Under the pieces are notes generated by a model. That model saw only the letters and a list, made by a program, of their open reading frames with translations, was not told the origin of the DNA and ran no database searches. A DNA stretch of 64,000 nucleotides, taken from Roseococcus sp. SDR (GTDB taxonomy: Bacteria; Pseudomonadota; Alphaproteobacteria; Acetobacterales; Acetobacteraceae). Location: NCBI RefSeq assembly GCF_019083995.1, contig NZ_JAHRCU010000011.1:62001-126000 (forward strand). Direction: 5' to 3'. Shown here piece after piece: positions 53,462 to 61,405 of this stretch; within the stretch, counting starts at the first letter, position 1; each line of letters starts with the position of its first letter. A program made the translations under genes and the position numbers.

Positions 53462-54964
53462 ATGGCACGCATCGCTGGAAGCTTGTGGGAAGGGGTCGCG
53501 CTGAGGCGCACCCGCATCGGCGCGGACCCCGACGCGCCGCCCCGCGCCGTCGCCCTGCCGGATTCCTGGGAGGATGACGCCGCGGCCGCGCTCGCCTCGC
53601 TGGTCCCGGGGGAGCGCCCCATCGCCCTGCCCCGGATTGCCGAGGCCTGGATCGCGCGGGCGCTGAAATCCGGTGAGAAGGCCGGGCTGATCACAGCGGC
53701 CGAGGCGCCGCATCTGGCCGAGGGCTGGCGCGCCCTGCTGCTGACGCGCCGCGGCGCGCCCGGCGCCGAATGCTGGCGCGGCGACGCCAAGGCCGAGCCT
53801 CGCTTCGTGCTGAACCTGCCCGCCTTCCTGGAACCCGAGGGCGGACTCGACCTCGAAGGCTATGCCGAGGCCTGTGCGCTGGCTGTGGTCTTCCTGGACG
53901 CCGTGACGGGCGGCAAGGCCGTCAAGCTGCGCCTGGGCTTCGCCGACCTCGCGGGCCTGCTGGCCGGGCTTGGCCTGCCCTATGACAGCGCCGAGGCGCG
54001 CGAGGTGGCGGCCGGGATCGCGGCGCTCACACGCGGTGCCGCCGAGGCGCAGAGCGGCCGGATGGCCGAGCGCCTGGGCGCGCGTGAGCCGATCGCACTG
54101 ATCTGGCCCGAGCCGCCGATGCAGACGCCGGTGCCCGGCCTCGCCGCCGCGGCCCGCGCTGCGCTGGATGCCGCCATGGCCTCGCCCGGATTGCGCCACC
54201 AGGCGCTGGTGGCCCTGGCCCCGGCCGACGCGGCCGAGGCGCTGCTGGGGGCCGAGACCGCCGGCATCGCGCCCGCGCCGGGTGCGACCCGCGCCGTGGA
54301 AACGCCGACCGGTGTGGTGGATGTGCCGACGCGGGCTGCGATGCGCGCGCCGCAATCGCGCGTGGCGGCGCTGCTGGGCCCGGTCAGCCAGGCCTCGCGC
54401 CGGGCGATGCAGGCGGCTGTCGCGCCCTTCCTGCACGCGGCCCCGCCCGGGCCGGTGGCGCTGCCTGCCGCGCCGCGCCCCGCCCCCGCCCCCAGGCCCA
54501 CGCTGCGCCGGCAGTCGGGCCAGACGCTGCATGTCACCGTCGGCGGGCATCGCGTGGCGCTGCGGACCGCCGAGGAGGATGGCGTGCTTCGTGAGATCGC
54601 CTTCAGCCTCTCCAAGGAGGGTGCCGCCTATCGCAGCCTGATGGATGCCTTCGCCCAGGCGGTCTCGGCCGGCCTCGCGCGGGGCGTGCCGCTCGCGGAT
54701 TACGTGGACGCCTTCGCCTATACGCGCTTCGGCCCGGCCGGCGCGGTCGAGGGCGACCCGGACATTCCCCGCGCGACCTCGGTGCTGGACTGGGCCTTCC
54801 GGCGGCTCGCCATGGATTATCTGGGCGGTGCGCTGCCGCAGCCCGAGGCCGAGGATGTGGCGCCGGGCAGCCTCTCCCGCGCGGCGGAGCAATCGCCGCT
54901 GCTGCCGCTCGACCTGCCGACGGTGGCGGAACGTCCGAAACGCAATCTGAGGGTTGTTGCCTGA
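53462..54964 (+). CDS. Shrunken class II ribonucleotide-reductase-like protein with TSCPD-type C-terminal domain
   Basis: 500 residues. From memory of alphaproteobacterial NrdJ (about 1200 residues), four segments match in order: V-A-L-P-D-S-W (near 30) to the NrdJ N-terminal V-x-V-P-x-x-W; D-L-E-G-Y-A-E-A-C and G-L-P-Y-D-S (171-176) to the barrel segment D-V-E-G-Y and G-L-P-Y-D-S; T-A-G-I-A-P (266-271) to T-T-G-I-E-P; and residues about 350-455 to the C-terminal domain (K-E-G-A-A-Y-R-S-L-M, G-V-P-L-A-D-Y-V-D-A-F, T-R-F-G-P). Only two cysteines (C104, C138) remain, too few for reductase chemistry. It probably binds or regulates rather than catalyses. Overlaps ridA by one base. Confidence 0.75.
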   Translation: MARIAGSLWEGVALRRTRIGADPDAPPRAVALPDSWEDDAAAALASLVPGERPIALPRIAEAWIARALKSGEKAGLITAAEAPHLAEGWRALLLTRRGAPGAECWRGDAKAEPRFVLNLPAFLEPEGGLDLEGYAEACALAVVFLDAVTGGKAVKLRLGFADLAGLLAGLGLPYDSAEAREVAAGIAALTRGAAEAQSGRMAERLGAREPIALIWPEPPMQTPVPGLAAAARAALDAAMASPGLRHQALVALAPADAAEALLGAETAGIAPAPGATRAVETPTGVVDVPTRAAMRAPQSRVAALLGPVSQASRRAMQAAVAPFLHAAPPGPVALPAAPRPAPAPRPTLRRQSGQTLHVTVGGHRVALRTAEEDGVLREIAFSLSKEGAAYRSLMDAFAQAVSAGLARGVPLADYVDAFAYTRFGPAGAVEGDPDIPRATSVLDWAFRRLAMDYLGGALPQPEAEDVAPGSLSRAAEQSPLLPLDLPTVAERPKRNLRVVA

Positions 54965-55428
54965 TGTCGAAGATCGAAACGCGCCTGGCCGAGCTGGGCC
55001 TGACCCTGCCCGAGGCCGGCGCGCCCATCGCCAACTACGTGCCCTTCACCGTCTCGGGGAAGATCATCTACGTCTCGGGCCAGGTGCCGCGGAAGGATGG
55101 CAAGATCCATCCGGCCGGCCATGTCGGCGCGGGCGTCTCCGTCGAGGAGGCAAAGGCCGCGGCGCAGCAATGTTTCCTCTCGGTGCTGGCCCACGCGAAG
55201 GTGGCGGCGGGCGGTGACCTGGACCGCATCAAGCGCGTGCTCCGCCTCACGGGCTATGTGAATTCCACGCCGGATTTCGGCGATCAGCCGACGGTCATCA
55301 ATGGCGCCTCGGACTGCGCCGTAGCCGTCTTCGGCGAGGCCGGGCGGCACGCGCGCAGCGCGGTGGGCGTCGCGGCGCTGCCGGGTGGCGCGGCCGTCGA
55401 GGTCGAGGCGATTCTCGAACTGGCCTAA
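54964..55428 (+). CDS. RidA-family protein (YjgF/YER057c/UK114)
   Basis: 154 residues. Family pattern: L-P-E-A-G-A-P-I-A-N-Y at the start, S-G-Q-V-P-R-K-D-G, Q-Q-C-F-L-S-V-L-A-H and the late A-R-S-A-V-G-V-A-A-L-P, where the conserved Arg binds the carboxylate of imine or enamine intermediates. The length matches the longer RidA subgroup (about 150). It is joined TGATG to the RNR-like gene upstream. RidA detoxifies reactive enamines from PLP enzymes; the link to the upstream protein is unclear. Confidence 0.9.
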   Translation: MSKIETRLAELGLTLPEAGAPIANYVPFTVSGKIIYVSGQVPRKDGKIHPAGHVGAGVSVEEAKAAAQQCFLSVLAHAKVAAGGDLDRIKRVLRLTGYVNSTPDFGDQPTVINGASDCAVAVFGEAGRHARSAVGVAALPGGAAVEVEAILELA

Positions 55429-55454
55429 TCCGGGTTTCGCCCCATTATCGGGCG

Positions 55455-56600
55455 ATGGATTCCGCCGAGCTCCGCCTCTCCCTGCATCCCGCCATCGCCG
55501 AGATTCCGGCGGCGGAGTGGGATGCCTGCGCGGGCGACAATCCCTTCGTGAGCCATGCCTTCCTCGCGGCGCTGGAGGAAAGCGGCAGCGCCTCGGCCAA
55601 GACGGGCTGGCTGCCGCAGCACCTGGCGCTGCGCGATGCGGGAGGTGAGCTGGTCGCCTGTGCGCCGGCCTATGCGAAGTCGCACTCCTATGGCGAATAC
55701 GTCTTCGACCATGGCTGGGCCCAGGCCTATGAGCAGGCCGGCGGGCGCTATTATCCCAAGCTGCAGGTGGCGGTGCCCTTCAGCCCGGTGCCCGGGCCGC
55801 GCCTGCTGCGGCGGCCGGGCGTGCCGGTGGCGGCGATGGCGCAGGGGCTGGCGCAGGCCATGGCGGCGCTGAAATTCTCCTCCACGCACATCACCTTCTG
55901 CACGCGGGAGGAATGGGAGGCGCTGGGCGAGGCCGGGTGGCTGCAGCGCATCGGCGTGCAGTTCCATTGGCAGAACCGGGGCTATGGCTGCTTCGAGGAT
56001 TTCCTCGGCGCGCTCTCCAGCCGCAAGCGCAAGACGCTGAAGCGCGAGCGGCGGGCGGTGGCGGAAAGCGGGCTGACGCTGAAGACGCTGCGCGGGGCAG
56101 AGATCACGCCCGCGCATTGGAACGCCTTTCATCGCTTCTATCGCAACACGGTGGATGCGCGCTGGGGCAGCGCCTACCTGACCAAATCCTTCTGGCCGCT
56201 GCTGGGCGAGAAGCTCGGCGATCGCGTCGTGCTGATGTGGGCGGAGCGGGATGGCACGCCCGTGGCCGGCGCACTGAACCTGCTGGGCGGCGAGGCGCTC
56301 TATGGGCGCAACTGGGGTTGCACCGAGGAAGTGCCCTTCCTGCATTTCGAGCTCTGCTATCTGCGCGCGATCGATTTCGCGATCGAGCACGGCATCGGCC
56401 GCGTCGAGGCCGGCGCGCAGGGCGAGCACAAGATCCAGCGCGGCTATCTGCCCGCCACCACCTATTCCGCGCATCTCATCGCGCATCGCGGATTGTCGGA
56501 TGCGGTAGCGCGCTTCCTGGAGCATGAGCGGCCGGCCCTGCGCGAGCGCATGGAAGAGCTGGCGGCGCTTTCGCCCTATCGGCGCGAGGGCGAGGCCTGA
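55455..56600 (+). CDS. GNAT family protein of the COG3146 (peptidogalycan biosynthesis-like) type
   Basis: 381 residues. Two GNAT-like halves. Early W-D-A-C-A-G-D-N-P-F-V-S-H-A-F-L is diagnostic of this family, followed by Y-A-K-S-H-S-Y-G-E-Y-V-F-D, F-L-G-A-L-S-S-R-K-R-K-T-L-K-R-E and E-A-G-A-Q-G-E-H-K-I-Q-R-G-Y. Such proteins are FemAB-like acyltransferases of unknown substrate. Cytoplasmic. Its stop overlaps the ATG of the MGMT-like remnant (TGATGG). Confidence 0.9.
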   Translation: MDSAELRLSLHPAIAEIPAAEWDACAGDNPFVSHAFLAALEESGSASAKTGWLPQHLALRDAGGELVACAPAYAKSHSYGEYVFDHGWAQAYEQAGGRYYPKLQVAVPFSPVPGPRLLRRPGVPVAAMAQGLAQAMAALKFSSTHITFCTREEWEALGEAGWLQRIGVQFHWQNRGYGCFEDFLGALSSRKRKTLKRERRAVAESGLTLKTLRGAEITPAHWNAFHRFYRNTVDARWGSAYLTKSFWPLLGEKLGDRVVLMWAERDGTPVAGALNLLGGEALYGRNWGCTEEVPFLHFELCYLRAIDFAIEHGIGRVEAGAQGEHKIQRGYLPATTYSAHLIAHRGLSDAVARFLEHERPALRERMEELAALSPYRREGEA

Positions 56601-56719
56601 TGGCGAAGTCGCCCTTCTTTGCGCGCATCAAGGCCCATGTGCTGACGATCGTGGCGAGCCTGCCGCATGGCGTGCCGAAGCAGACCCGGCCGGCGAATGC
56701 GCCGGTTTCGCGCGGATGA
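56600..56719 (+). pseudogene. Truncated MGMT/alkyltransferase-like protein remnant
   Basis: A 39-codon ORF too short for the usual gene finders. It begins M-A-K-S-P-F-F-A-R-I-K-A-H-V-L-T-I-V-A-S, the N-terminal sequence of MGMT-family (alkyltransferase-like) DNA-binding proteins of about 110-160 residues, then departs after L-P-H-G and stops. The DNA-recognition helix-turn-helix and the PCHRV active site are missing. It joins both neighbours by overlapping starts and stops, so it may still be translated as a coupling leader for the EamA gene. Deletion remnant most likely. Confidence 0.55.
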
Positions 56720-57594
56720 TCCTCGCCTACGGGCAATTGGCGCTGGCGATGATCCTGGTCGGCGCCAATGTGGGCGTGGCCAAGCTGCTGGCCGATGCGC
56801 TGCCCATCGCGATGATCGCATGCCTGCGCTGCCTGCTGGCCGTGGTGGTGCTCTGGCCGCTGGCACGCCTGATCGAGGGGCGCGTGGCCGTGCCGGGCGC
56901 GGTGAAGCACAACCTGTTCCTCCAGGCCGTGTTCGGCACGGCGATCTACAATGCAGGGCTGCTGGCGGGCTTGCGCTTCACCTCGGCGCTGGAGGGCGGC
57001 CTCGTTCTGGCGACGCTGCCGGCGGTGGTGGCGTTGGGCAGCTTCCTCTGGCTGCGGGAGCGGCTTTCCGCGCGGCAATGGTTGGCGGCGGGGCTCGCCG
57101 GCTTCGGCATGGCGGCGATCACGTTGGCGCGGCTGGGGGGAGGCAGCGGCGGCTCGGCGCTGGGGAACCTGCTGGTGTTCCTGGGCGTCTGCGGCGAGGC
57201 GATCTATGTGCTGCTGGCCCGCCGCGTGGCGGGGGCGGTGCCGGTGATCACCGCCTCGCTCTGGATGCAGGCGTTTTCGGCCGTGTTCCTGCTGCCCTTC
57301 GCCGCACCCGGCTATGCGAGCGTTGCGGCACTGGCGGACCCCACCCTGCTCGCGCTGCTGCTGTTCCATTCGCTCACGGCGAGCGTGCTCTGCCTGCTGC
57401 TCTGGTACGCCGGCATGAAGCGCGTGCCGGCGGCCACGGCGGGCGTCTTCACCGCCTTCCTGCCGGCGAGTGCGGCCGTCACCGCCGTGCTCTTCCTGGG
57501 CGAGGGGTTCGGGCTGGTGCATGCGGCGGGCTTCGCGTTGATGATGACGAGCCTGCTGCTGGCGACCTGGCCGGGGCGGGGGAATTCCCGCTGA
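56716..57594 (+). CDS. EamA/DMT-family transporter
   Basis: 292 residues, ten predicted membrane helices in two EamA halves (first half about 1-140 with A-L-P-I-A-M-I-A-C-L-R-C-L-L-A, second half about 150-285 with A-I-Y-V-L-L-A-R-R and A-A-T-A-G-V-F-T-A-F-L-P). Drug/metabolite transporters export amino acids or other small metabolites across the inner membrane; substrate unknown. The ATG at 56716 overlaps the stop of the MGMT-like remnant (ATGA), leaving no room for a separate strong leader, so expression probably depends on reading from upstream. Confidence 0.88.
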   Translation: MILAYGQLALAMILVGANVGVAKLLADALPIAMIACLRCLLAVVVLWPLARLIEGRVAVPGAVKHNLFLQAVFGTAIYNAGLLAGLRFTSALEGGLVLATLPAVVALGSFLWLRERLSARQWLAAGLAGFGMAAITLARLGGGSGGSALGNLLVFLGVCGEAIYVLLARRVAGAVPVITASLWMQAFSAVFLLPFAAPGYASVAALADPTLLALLLFHSLTASVLCLLLWYAGMKRVPAATAGVFTAFLPASAAVTAVLFLGEGFGLVHAAGFALMMTSLLLATWPGRGNSR

Positions 57595-57652
57595 CAGACG
57601 GACGCGGGGCCTGGTAGCCTGATTTCATGCCATCGCCACTTCTTGCTCCCCC

Positions 57653-59626
57653 ATGAGGGCCTGGTTCGCCTGCACGGGCGCCGAGTTGCTGGCGCGTGAC
57701 CCGGCCGACACGGTGGGCCGCCTCGCCTCGGCCCAGCAGGGGCGCGGCTTCGCCGGCAGCGCCGAGCAGGAGGCGGCCTGGCAGCACCAGGTTGCCACGC
57801 TGCGTGAGGCTCTGCGCGCGCATGACAGCGCCGGCTGGACCGTCGCGCTGGAATTCGACCTGATGCGGCTGGAAAAGCGCATTGACGCCGTGCTGCTGAC
57901 CGACCGTGCGATCCTCTGCCTGGAGTTCAAGCTGAACGACCGTTCGCCCGCGGCGCGGCGCGAGGCGGAGGATTATGCGCTCGACCTGCGCGACTTCCAT
58001 GCCGGCAGCCGCGCGCATCCGATCGTGCCCATCCTGGTCACGGGCGGCGCGCCGGTGGGCCTGCCACAGCCGAACCTGTTCCTCGATGCAGTGCTGCCCG
58101 CGCTGCACGCCACGGATCGCGAACTGGGCGCCATCATTGGCTGGGTCCAGGCGCAGGCGCCGGTCAAGCCGCTCGATGGGCAGGCGTGGCTCAACGCACC
58201 CTACCGGCCGGTGCCCAACATCGTCGAGGCCGCGACCATGCTCTATGCGCGGCACGGCGTGGGCGAGATCGCTGCTGCCGGCGCGGATCGCGCGAGCCTG
58301 ACACGCACCACCGCAGCCATCGCGCGCGCGATCGAAACGGCGCGGCGGGAGGAGGCGCGGATCGTGGTCTTCGTCACCGGCGTGCCGGGGGCGGGGAAGA
58401 CGCTGTGCGGGTTGAACACGGTGTTCGGCGCGGCGCAGGGCGATGGCGCGGCCTTCCTGACGGGCAATGCGCCGCTGGTCGCCGTGCTGCGCGCAGCACT
58501 TGCGCGCGATGCCGTGGCGCGCGGTGAATGTGACGCGCAGGAAGCAGAACGCCGCGTGAAGGCCGGGCTGCAGAACGTCCATCGGTTCCTGGAGGAATGC
58601 GTCGAAGCGCCCACGCGCCTCCCGCCCGAGCGCGTCATCGTCTTCGACGAGGCGCAGCGCGCCTGGGACGAGGCGAAGGCCCGGGCTGGCAGCCGCAACC
58701 GCGCCTCCCGGCTCACCATGAGCGAGCCCGCGCATACGCTGGAGATCATGGGCCGCCGGCCAGGCTGGGCGGTGGTGGTCGCGCTGATCGGCCAAGGGCA
58801 GGAGATCAACACGGGCGAGGCGGGGCTCGCCGAATGGGGGCTTGTGGTGCCGCGCTTCGGCTGGCGGGCCTGGGCCGCGCCGATGGCCGGGCCGCTGCTG
58901 GCCGATGGGCCGCGCCCCTGGCTCACGGAGGAGCCGGATCTCGACCTCACCGTGCCGATCCGCAGCCTGCGCACCGAGGCCTCGGCCGCCTGGGTGGATG
59001 CGGTGCTGACGGGCGAGGCGGAGGTCGCACGACGGATCGCTGCCGGCATCCTGGACTTCCCCTTCTTCCTGACGCGCAGCCTGGAGGCCGTGCGCGCCGG
59101 GCTGCGCCGCTTCGCGCGCGGGCAGCGGCGGGCCGGCCTCCTGCGCAGTTCGGGCGCCAAGCGGCTGCGCGCAGAGGGCCTCGCCGCCGAGGTGGAGGCG
59201 AAGGACGTGCCCGACTGGTTCCTGCGCCGCTGGCCGGACATCCGCGCCTCCGACGCGCTGGAGGTCGCCGCCACCGAGTATGCCTGCCAGGGGCTGGAGC
59301 TCGACGTGGCCGGTGTGGCCTGGGGCGGGGACTATCTGCGCGGCCCGGCCGGGTGGGAGGCGCGGCGCTTCGCGGGCCATGGCTGGCAGCGCGACGCCAA
59401 GGATTTCCACTTCGTCCGCAACACATACCGCGTGCTGCTCACGCGGGCGCGCGGCGAGACGATCCTTTGGGTGCCGCCCGGCAGCGATCCCGCCGAGCCC
59501 TTCCATGATCGCACGCGCCCCATGGCGGAGATGGACGCCATCGCCGCCTTCCTCCAAGCCTGCGGCGCGCGCCCGCTGCCCGTCCTTGCTCCGGAGCCTG
59601 TCGTCGAGCCGTTCCGCCTTCTCTGA
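57653..59626 (+). CDS. DUF2075-family nuclease/helicase-like ATPase
   Basis: 657 residues. N-terminal region (60-130) has a PD-(D/E)XK-like pattern: R-I-D-A-V-L-L and L-E-F-K-L, then D-Y-A-L-D-L-R-D-F-H. DUF2075 P-loop core: Walker A V-T-G-V-P-G-A-G-K-T near 240, Walker B V-I-V-F-D-E-A-Q-R-A near 325, a helicase-V-like E-Y-A-C-Q-G-L-E-L-D and motif-VI-like Y-R-V-L-L-T-R-A-R near the C-terminus. This is a complete SF1-like helicase set joined to a nuclease-like domain, as in several phage-defence and repair proteins. No defence genes flank it. Nuclease and defence roles are inference. Confidence 0.8.
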   Translation: MRAWFACTGAELLARDPADTVGRLASAQQGRGFAGSAEQEAAWQHQVATLREALRAHDSAGWTVALEFDLMRLEKRIDAVLLTDRAILCLEFKLNDRSPAARREAEDYALDLRDFHAGSRAHPIVPILVTGGAPVGLPQPNLFLDAVLPALHATDRELGAIIGWVQAQAPVKPLDGQAWLNAPYRPVPNIVEAATMLYARHGVGEIAAAGADRASLTRTTAAIARAIETARREEARIVVFVTGVPGAGKTLCGLNTVFGAAQGDGAAFLTGNAPLVAVLRAALARDAVARGECDAQEAERRVKAGLQNVHRFLEECVEAPTRLPPERVIVFDEAQRAWDEAKARAGSRNRASRLTMSEPAHTLEIMGRRPGWAVVVALIGQGQEINTGEAGLAEWGLVVPRFGWRAWAAPMAGPLLADGPRPWLTEEPDLDLTVPIRSLRTEASAAWVDAVLTGEAEVARRIAAGILDFPFFLTRSLEAVRAGLRRFARGQRRAGLLRSSGAKRLRAEGLAAEVEAKDVPDWFLRRWPDIRASDALEVAATEYACQGLELDVAGVAWGGDYLRGPAGWEARRFAGHGWQRDAKDFHFVRNTYRVLLTRARGETILWVPPGSDPAEPFHDRTRPMAEMDAIAAFLQACGARPLPVLAPEPVVEPFRLL

Positions 59627-59734
59627 CGCCTGTTCACGAAGCCTTCACCTTTTCCGCGCATCCCTCATCCGACTGCCGCGAAGGACGGCGCCGCGGGCCA
59701 GCCTGGAGCCGCGGTGAGAGATCGGGAAAAGCCC

Positions 59735-60301
59735 ATGCCGCACAGCCTCCCCTCCGACGCCCCGCCCTCCGAGGCGGACGCCACAGCACTCCAGCCGCTC
59801 ATCCAGCGCACCTGCCAGGCGCTGCACGCCATGGCGCGCAGCCTGGAGGCGCTGGAGAGCGTCTTCGAACGCATGGAAGCACTGGAGCAGCGCGAGGCCG
59901 AACATCACGACCTGCTCTCCGGCACGCAGGAGACGGTGGCGCATGTCATCGCGCTGCTGCGGCGCGAGGGGCCGCCCCTCTTGCATCGGGCCCAGGCGCT
60001 GCGGCTGCGGCTCAGGCTGCAGGGCTTTGCCGCCAACAGCAGCACGGCGCAGGCACTCCGCACGTTGCATGCCGATCTCGACGGTCTCGCCGCTTTCGCG
60101 CCGGAACCCGGCGGCAGCGTGGCATTGCTCTGGGCGCCCTATGTGCGGCGCGCGCGCAGCAACACGCTCATCATGCTCTCGGAATTCGACCGGCATGCGC
60201 GACAGATGGCGGAACAGCAGGTCGCGGGCACCGAGGTCATCGCCGTCACGCGTCCGGAGGGGGCCAACATCCTGCCCTTCGAGGCGCCGAAGCCCGGCTA
60301 A
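59735..60301 (+). CDS. Hypothetical helical protein
   Basis: 188 residues from the ATG at 59735; an in-frame GTG at 59714 would add seven. Residues 30-75 (A-R-S-L-E-A-L-E-S-V-F-E-R-M-E-A-L-E-Q-R-E-A-E) are a likely coiled coil, and the rest is mainly helical with R-L-R-L-R-L-Q-G-F. No signal peptide, membrane segment or known motif. It follows the DUF2075 gene by 108 bp and overlaps the convergent GNAT stop by four bases. Family not recognised. Confidence 0.6.
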   Translation: MPHSLPSDAPPSEADATALQPLIQRTCQALHAMARSLEALESVFERMEALEQREAEHHDLLSGTQETVAHVIALLRREGPPLLHRAQALRLRLRLQGFAANSSTAQALRTLHADLDGLAAFAPEPGGSVALLWAPYVRRARSNTLIMLSEFDRHARQMAEQQVAGTEVIAVTRPEGANILPFEAPKPG

Positions 60302-60819
60302 TCCTTCGCCAGGCTCTCGAACACCACCATGCGGTGGCCGCGATGCTGGAACTCGCCGCATTCGCGCATGCCGCAATCGCTCAGGACCGCACGCGACGCG
60401 AGGTTCGTCTCCCGCGCCACGCCGATGATGCGGGGCAAGCCCACCGCATGGCCGAATTCCAGCGCGGCCCGTGCGGCCTCCCGCGCATAGCCCTTGCCGC
60501 GGCATTCGGGCCAGAGAGCAAAACGCACGGCGATGCCGCGCCCATCCGGCCGTTCCATCAGCCCGGCAATGCCCAGGAATTCGCCCGTCTCGCGCAGGAA
60601 GACGCTCCAGGTGCCATAGCCGCGCACCTGCCAGAAATCGATGTCGTCCTCCAGCTCCTCGCGCGTGCGCTCGGGCGTGCGGGTGCCGTGCAGCATATAG
60701 CCGAACACCGCCTCATCCGCCTTCAGCCGGATCAGGTCGGGCAGGTGCTCCAGGCCCGGTGGCAGCAGGGAGAGGCGCTGCGTCGTGATGCTGCGCCGCT
60801 GGCCGAGCACCTGGGACAC
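60298..60819 (-). CDS. GNAT N-acetyltransferase (RimJ/RimL-like)
   Basis: 173 residues from a GTG at 60819, five bases after the upstream gene's stop; the longer frame runs through that gene. The family order is visible: T-T-Q-R-L-S-L-L-P-P at the start, F-L-G-I-A-G-L, the acetyl-CoA loop R-G-K-G-Y-A-R-E-A-A (R/QxxGxG/A), and E-T-N-L-A-S-R-A-V-L near the end. RimJ/L-like acetyltransferases modify N-termini of proteins or small amines. Substrate unknown. Confidence 0.85.
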   Translation of the reverse strand: MSQVLGQRRSITTQRLSLLPPGLEHLPDLIRLKADEAVFGYMLHGTRTPERTREELEDDIDFWQVRGYGTWSVFLRETGEFLGIAGLMERPDGRGIAVRFALWPECRGKGYAREAARAALEFGHAVGLPRIIGVARETNLASRAVLSDCGMRECGEFQHRGHRMVVFESLAKD

Positions 60820-60823
60820 CGCC

Positions 60824-61402
60824 TCAGCCTTCCAGCCGGATGAGATAGCCGCCGGCCTCGTCGGGCTCGAACTCGGCATAGCCGGTGGCGATGCGCGCCA
60901 GCGGTGCCGCCGCATGCAGCGCACGGAACAATCCGTCCGGGCTGCCGGGCCGGACCCAGCCGCGCGGCATGGCGCCGATGCGGATGAGGGCACCCGCGAT
61001 CACCTGTGCGCAATTGCCGCCGACGGCGAGAAAGAGCGGCGGATTCTCGGCAATCTCCTGCCAGATGGAGACGAAATCGGCGGCGCGGGATTCGCCCACG
61101 CGCAGGATGCAGAAGGTGGTCGGGCAAATGCGCGCCCGCGCCTCGGTCGCGCGCATGTATTCCGGCCGGTCGCGCAGCAGGGCCGCCGCATCGCGCACCA
61201 TGCCGGGCGCGATCAGCGCGAGGCGCCGGTCCCGCTTCGTGCGCGCGTAGTAACCGACCGGCACGCCGCGCGGCAGGATGGCGTCAGCATGGCCGCCCTC
61301 ATCCGTGCTGCGTGCGAAGGGCCCCGCCTTGTAGCGGCAGGCGATCCCCACCTCATCCGGCCCCACGACAAGCACGCCGGGCGCATGCGCGGATTCGATC
61401 AT
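60824..61402 (-). CDS. Hypothetical protein of unknown family
   Basis: 192 residues, no signal peptide or membrane segment. Recognisable traits: G-V-P-V-G-Y-Y-A-R-T-K-R-D, P-T-T-F-C-I-L-R-V-G-E, and G-G-N-C-A-Q-V-I-A-G-A-L-I-R with a Cys at a helix start that would suit a cysteine-peptidase or acyltransferase nucleophile, but a partner His is not obvious. Lies between ettA and the GNAT gene, three to five bases from each, so part of one operon. Function not assigned. Confidence 0.6.
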   Translation of the reverse strand: MIESAHAPGVLVVGPDEVGIACRYKAGPFARSTDEGGHADAILPRGVPVGYYARTKRDRRLALIAPGMVRDAAALLRDRPEYMRATEARARICPTTFCILRVGESRAADFVSIWQEIAENPPLFLAVGGNCAQVIAGALIRIGAMPRGWVRPGSPDGLFRALHAAAPLARIATGYAEFEPDEAGGYLIRLEG

Positions 61403-61405
61403 GAC

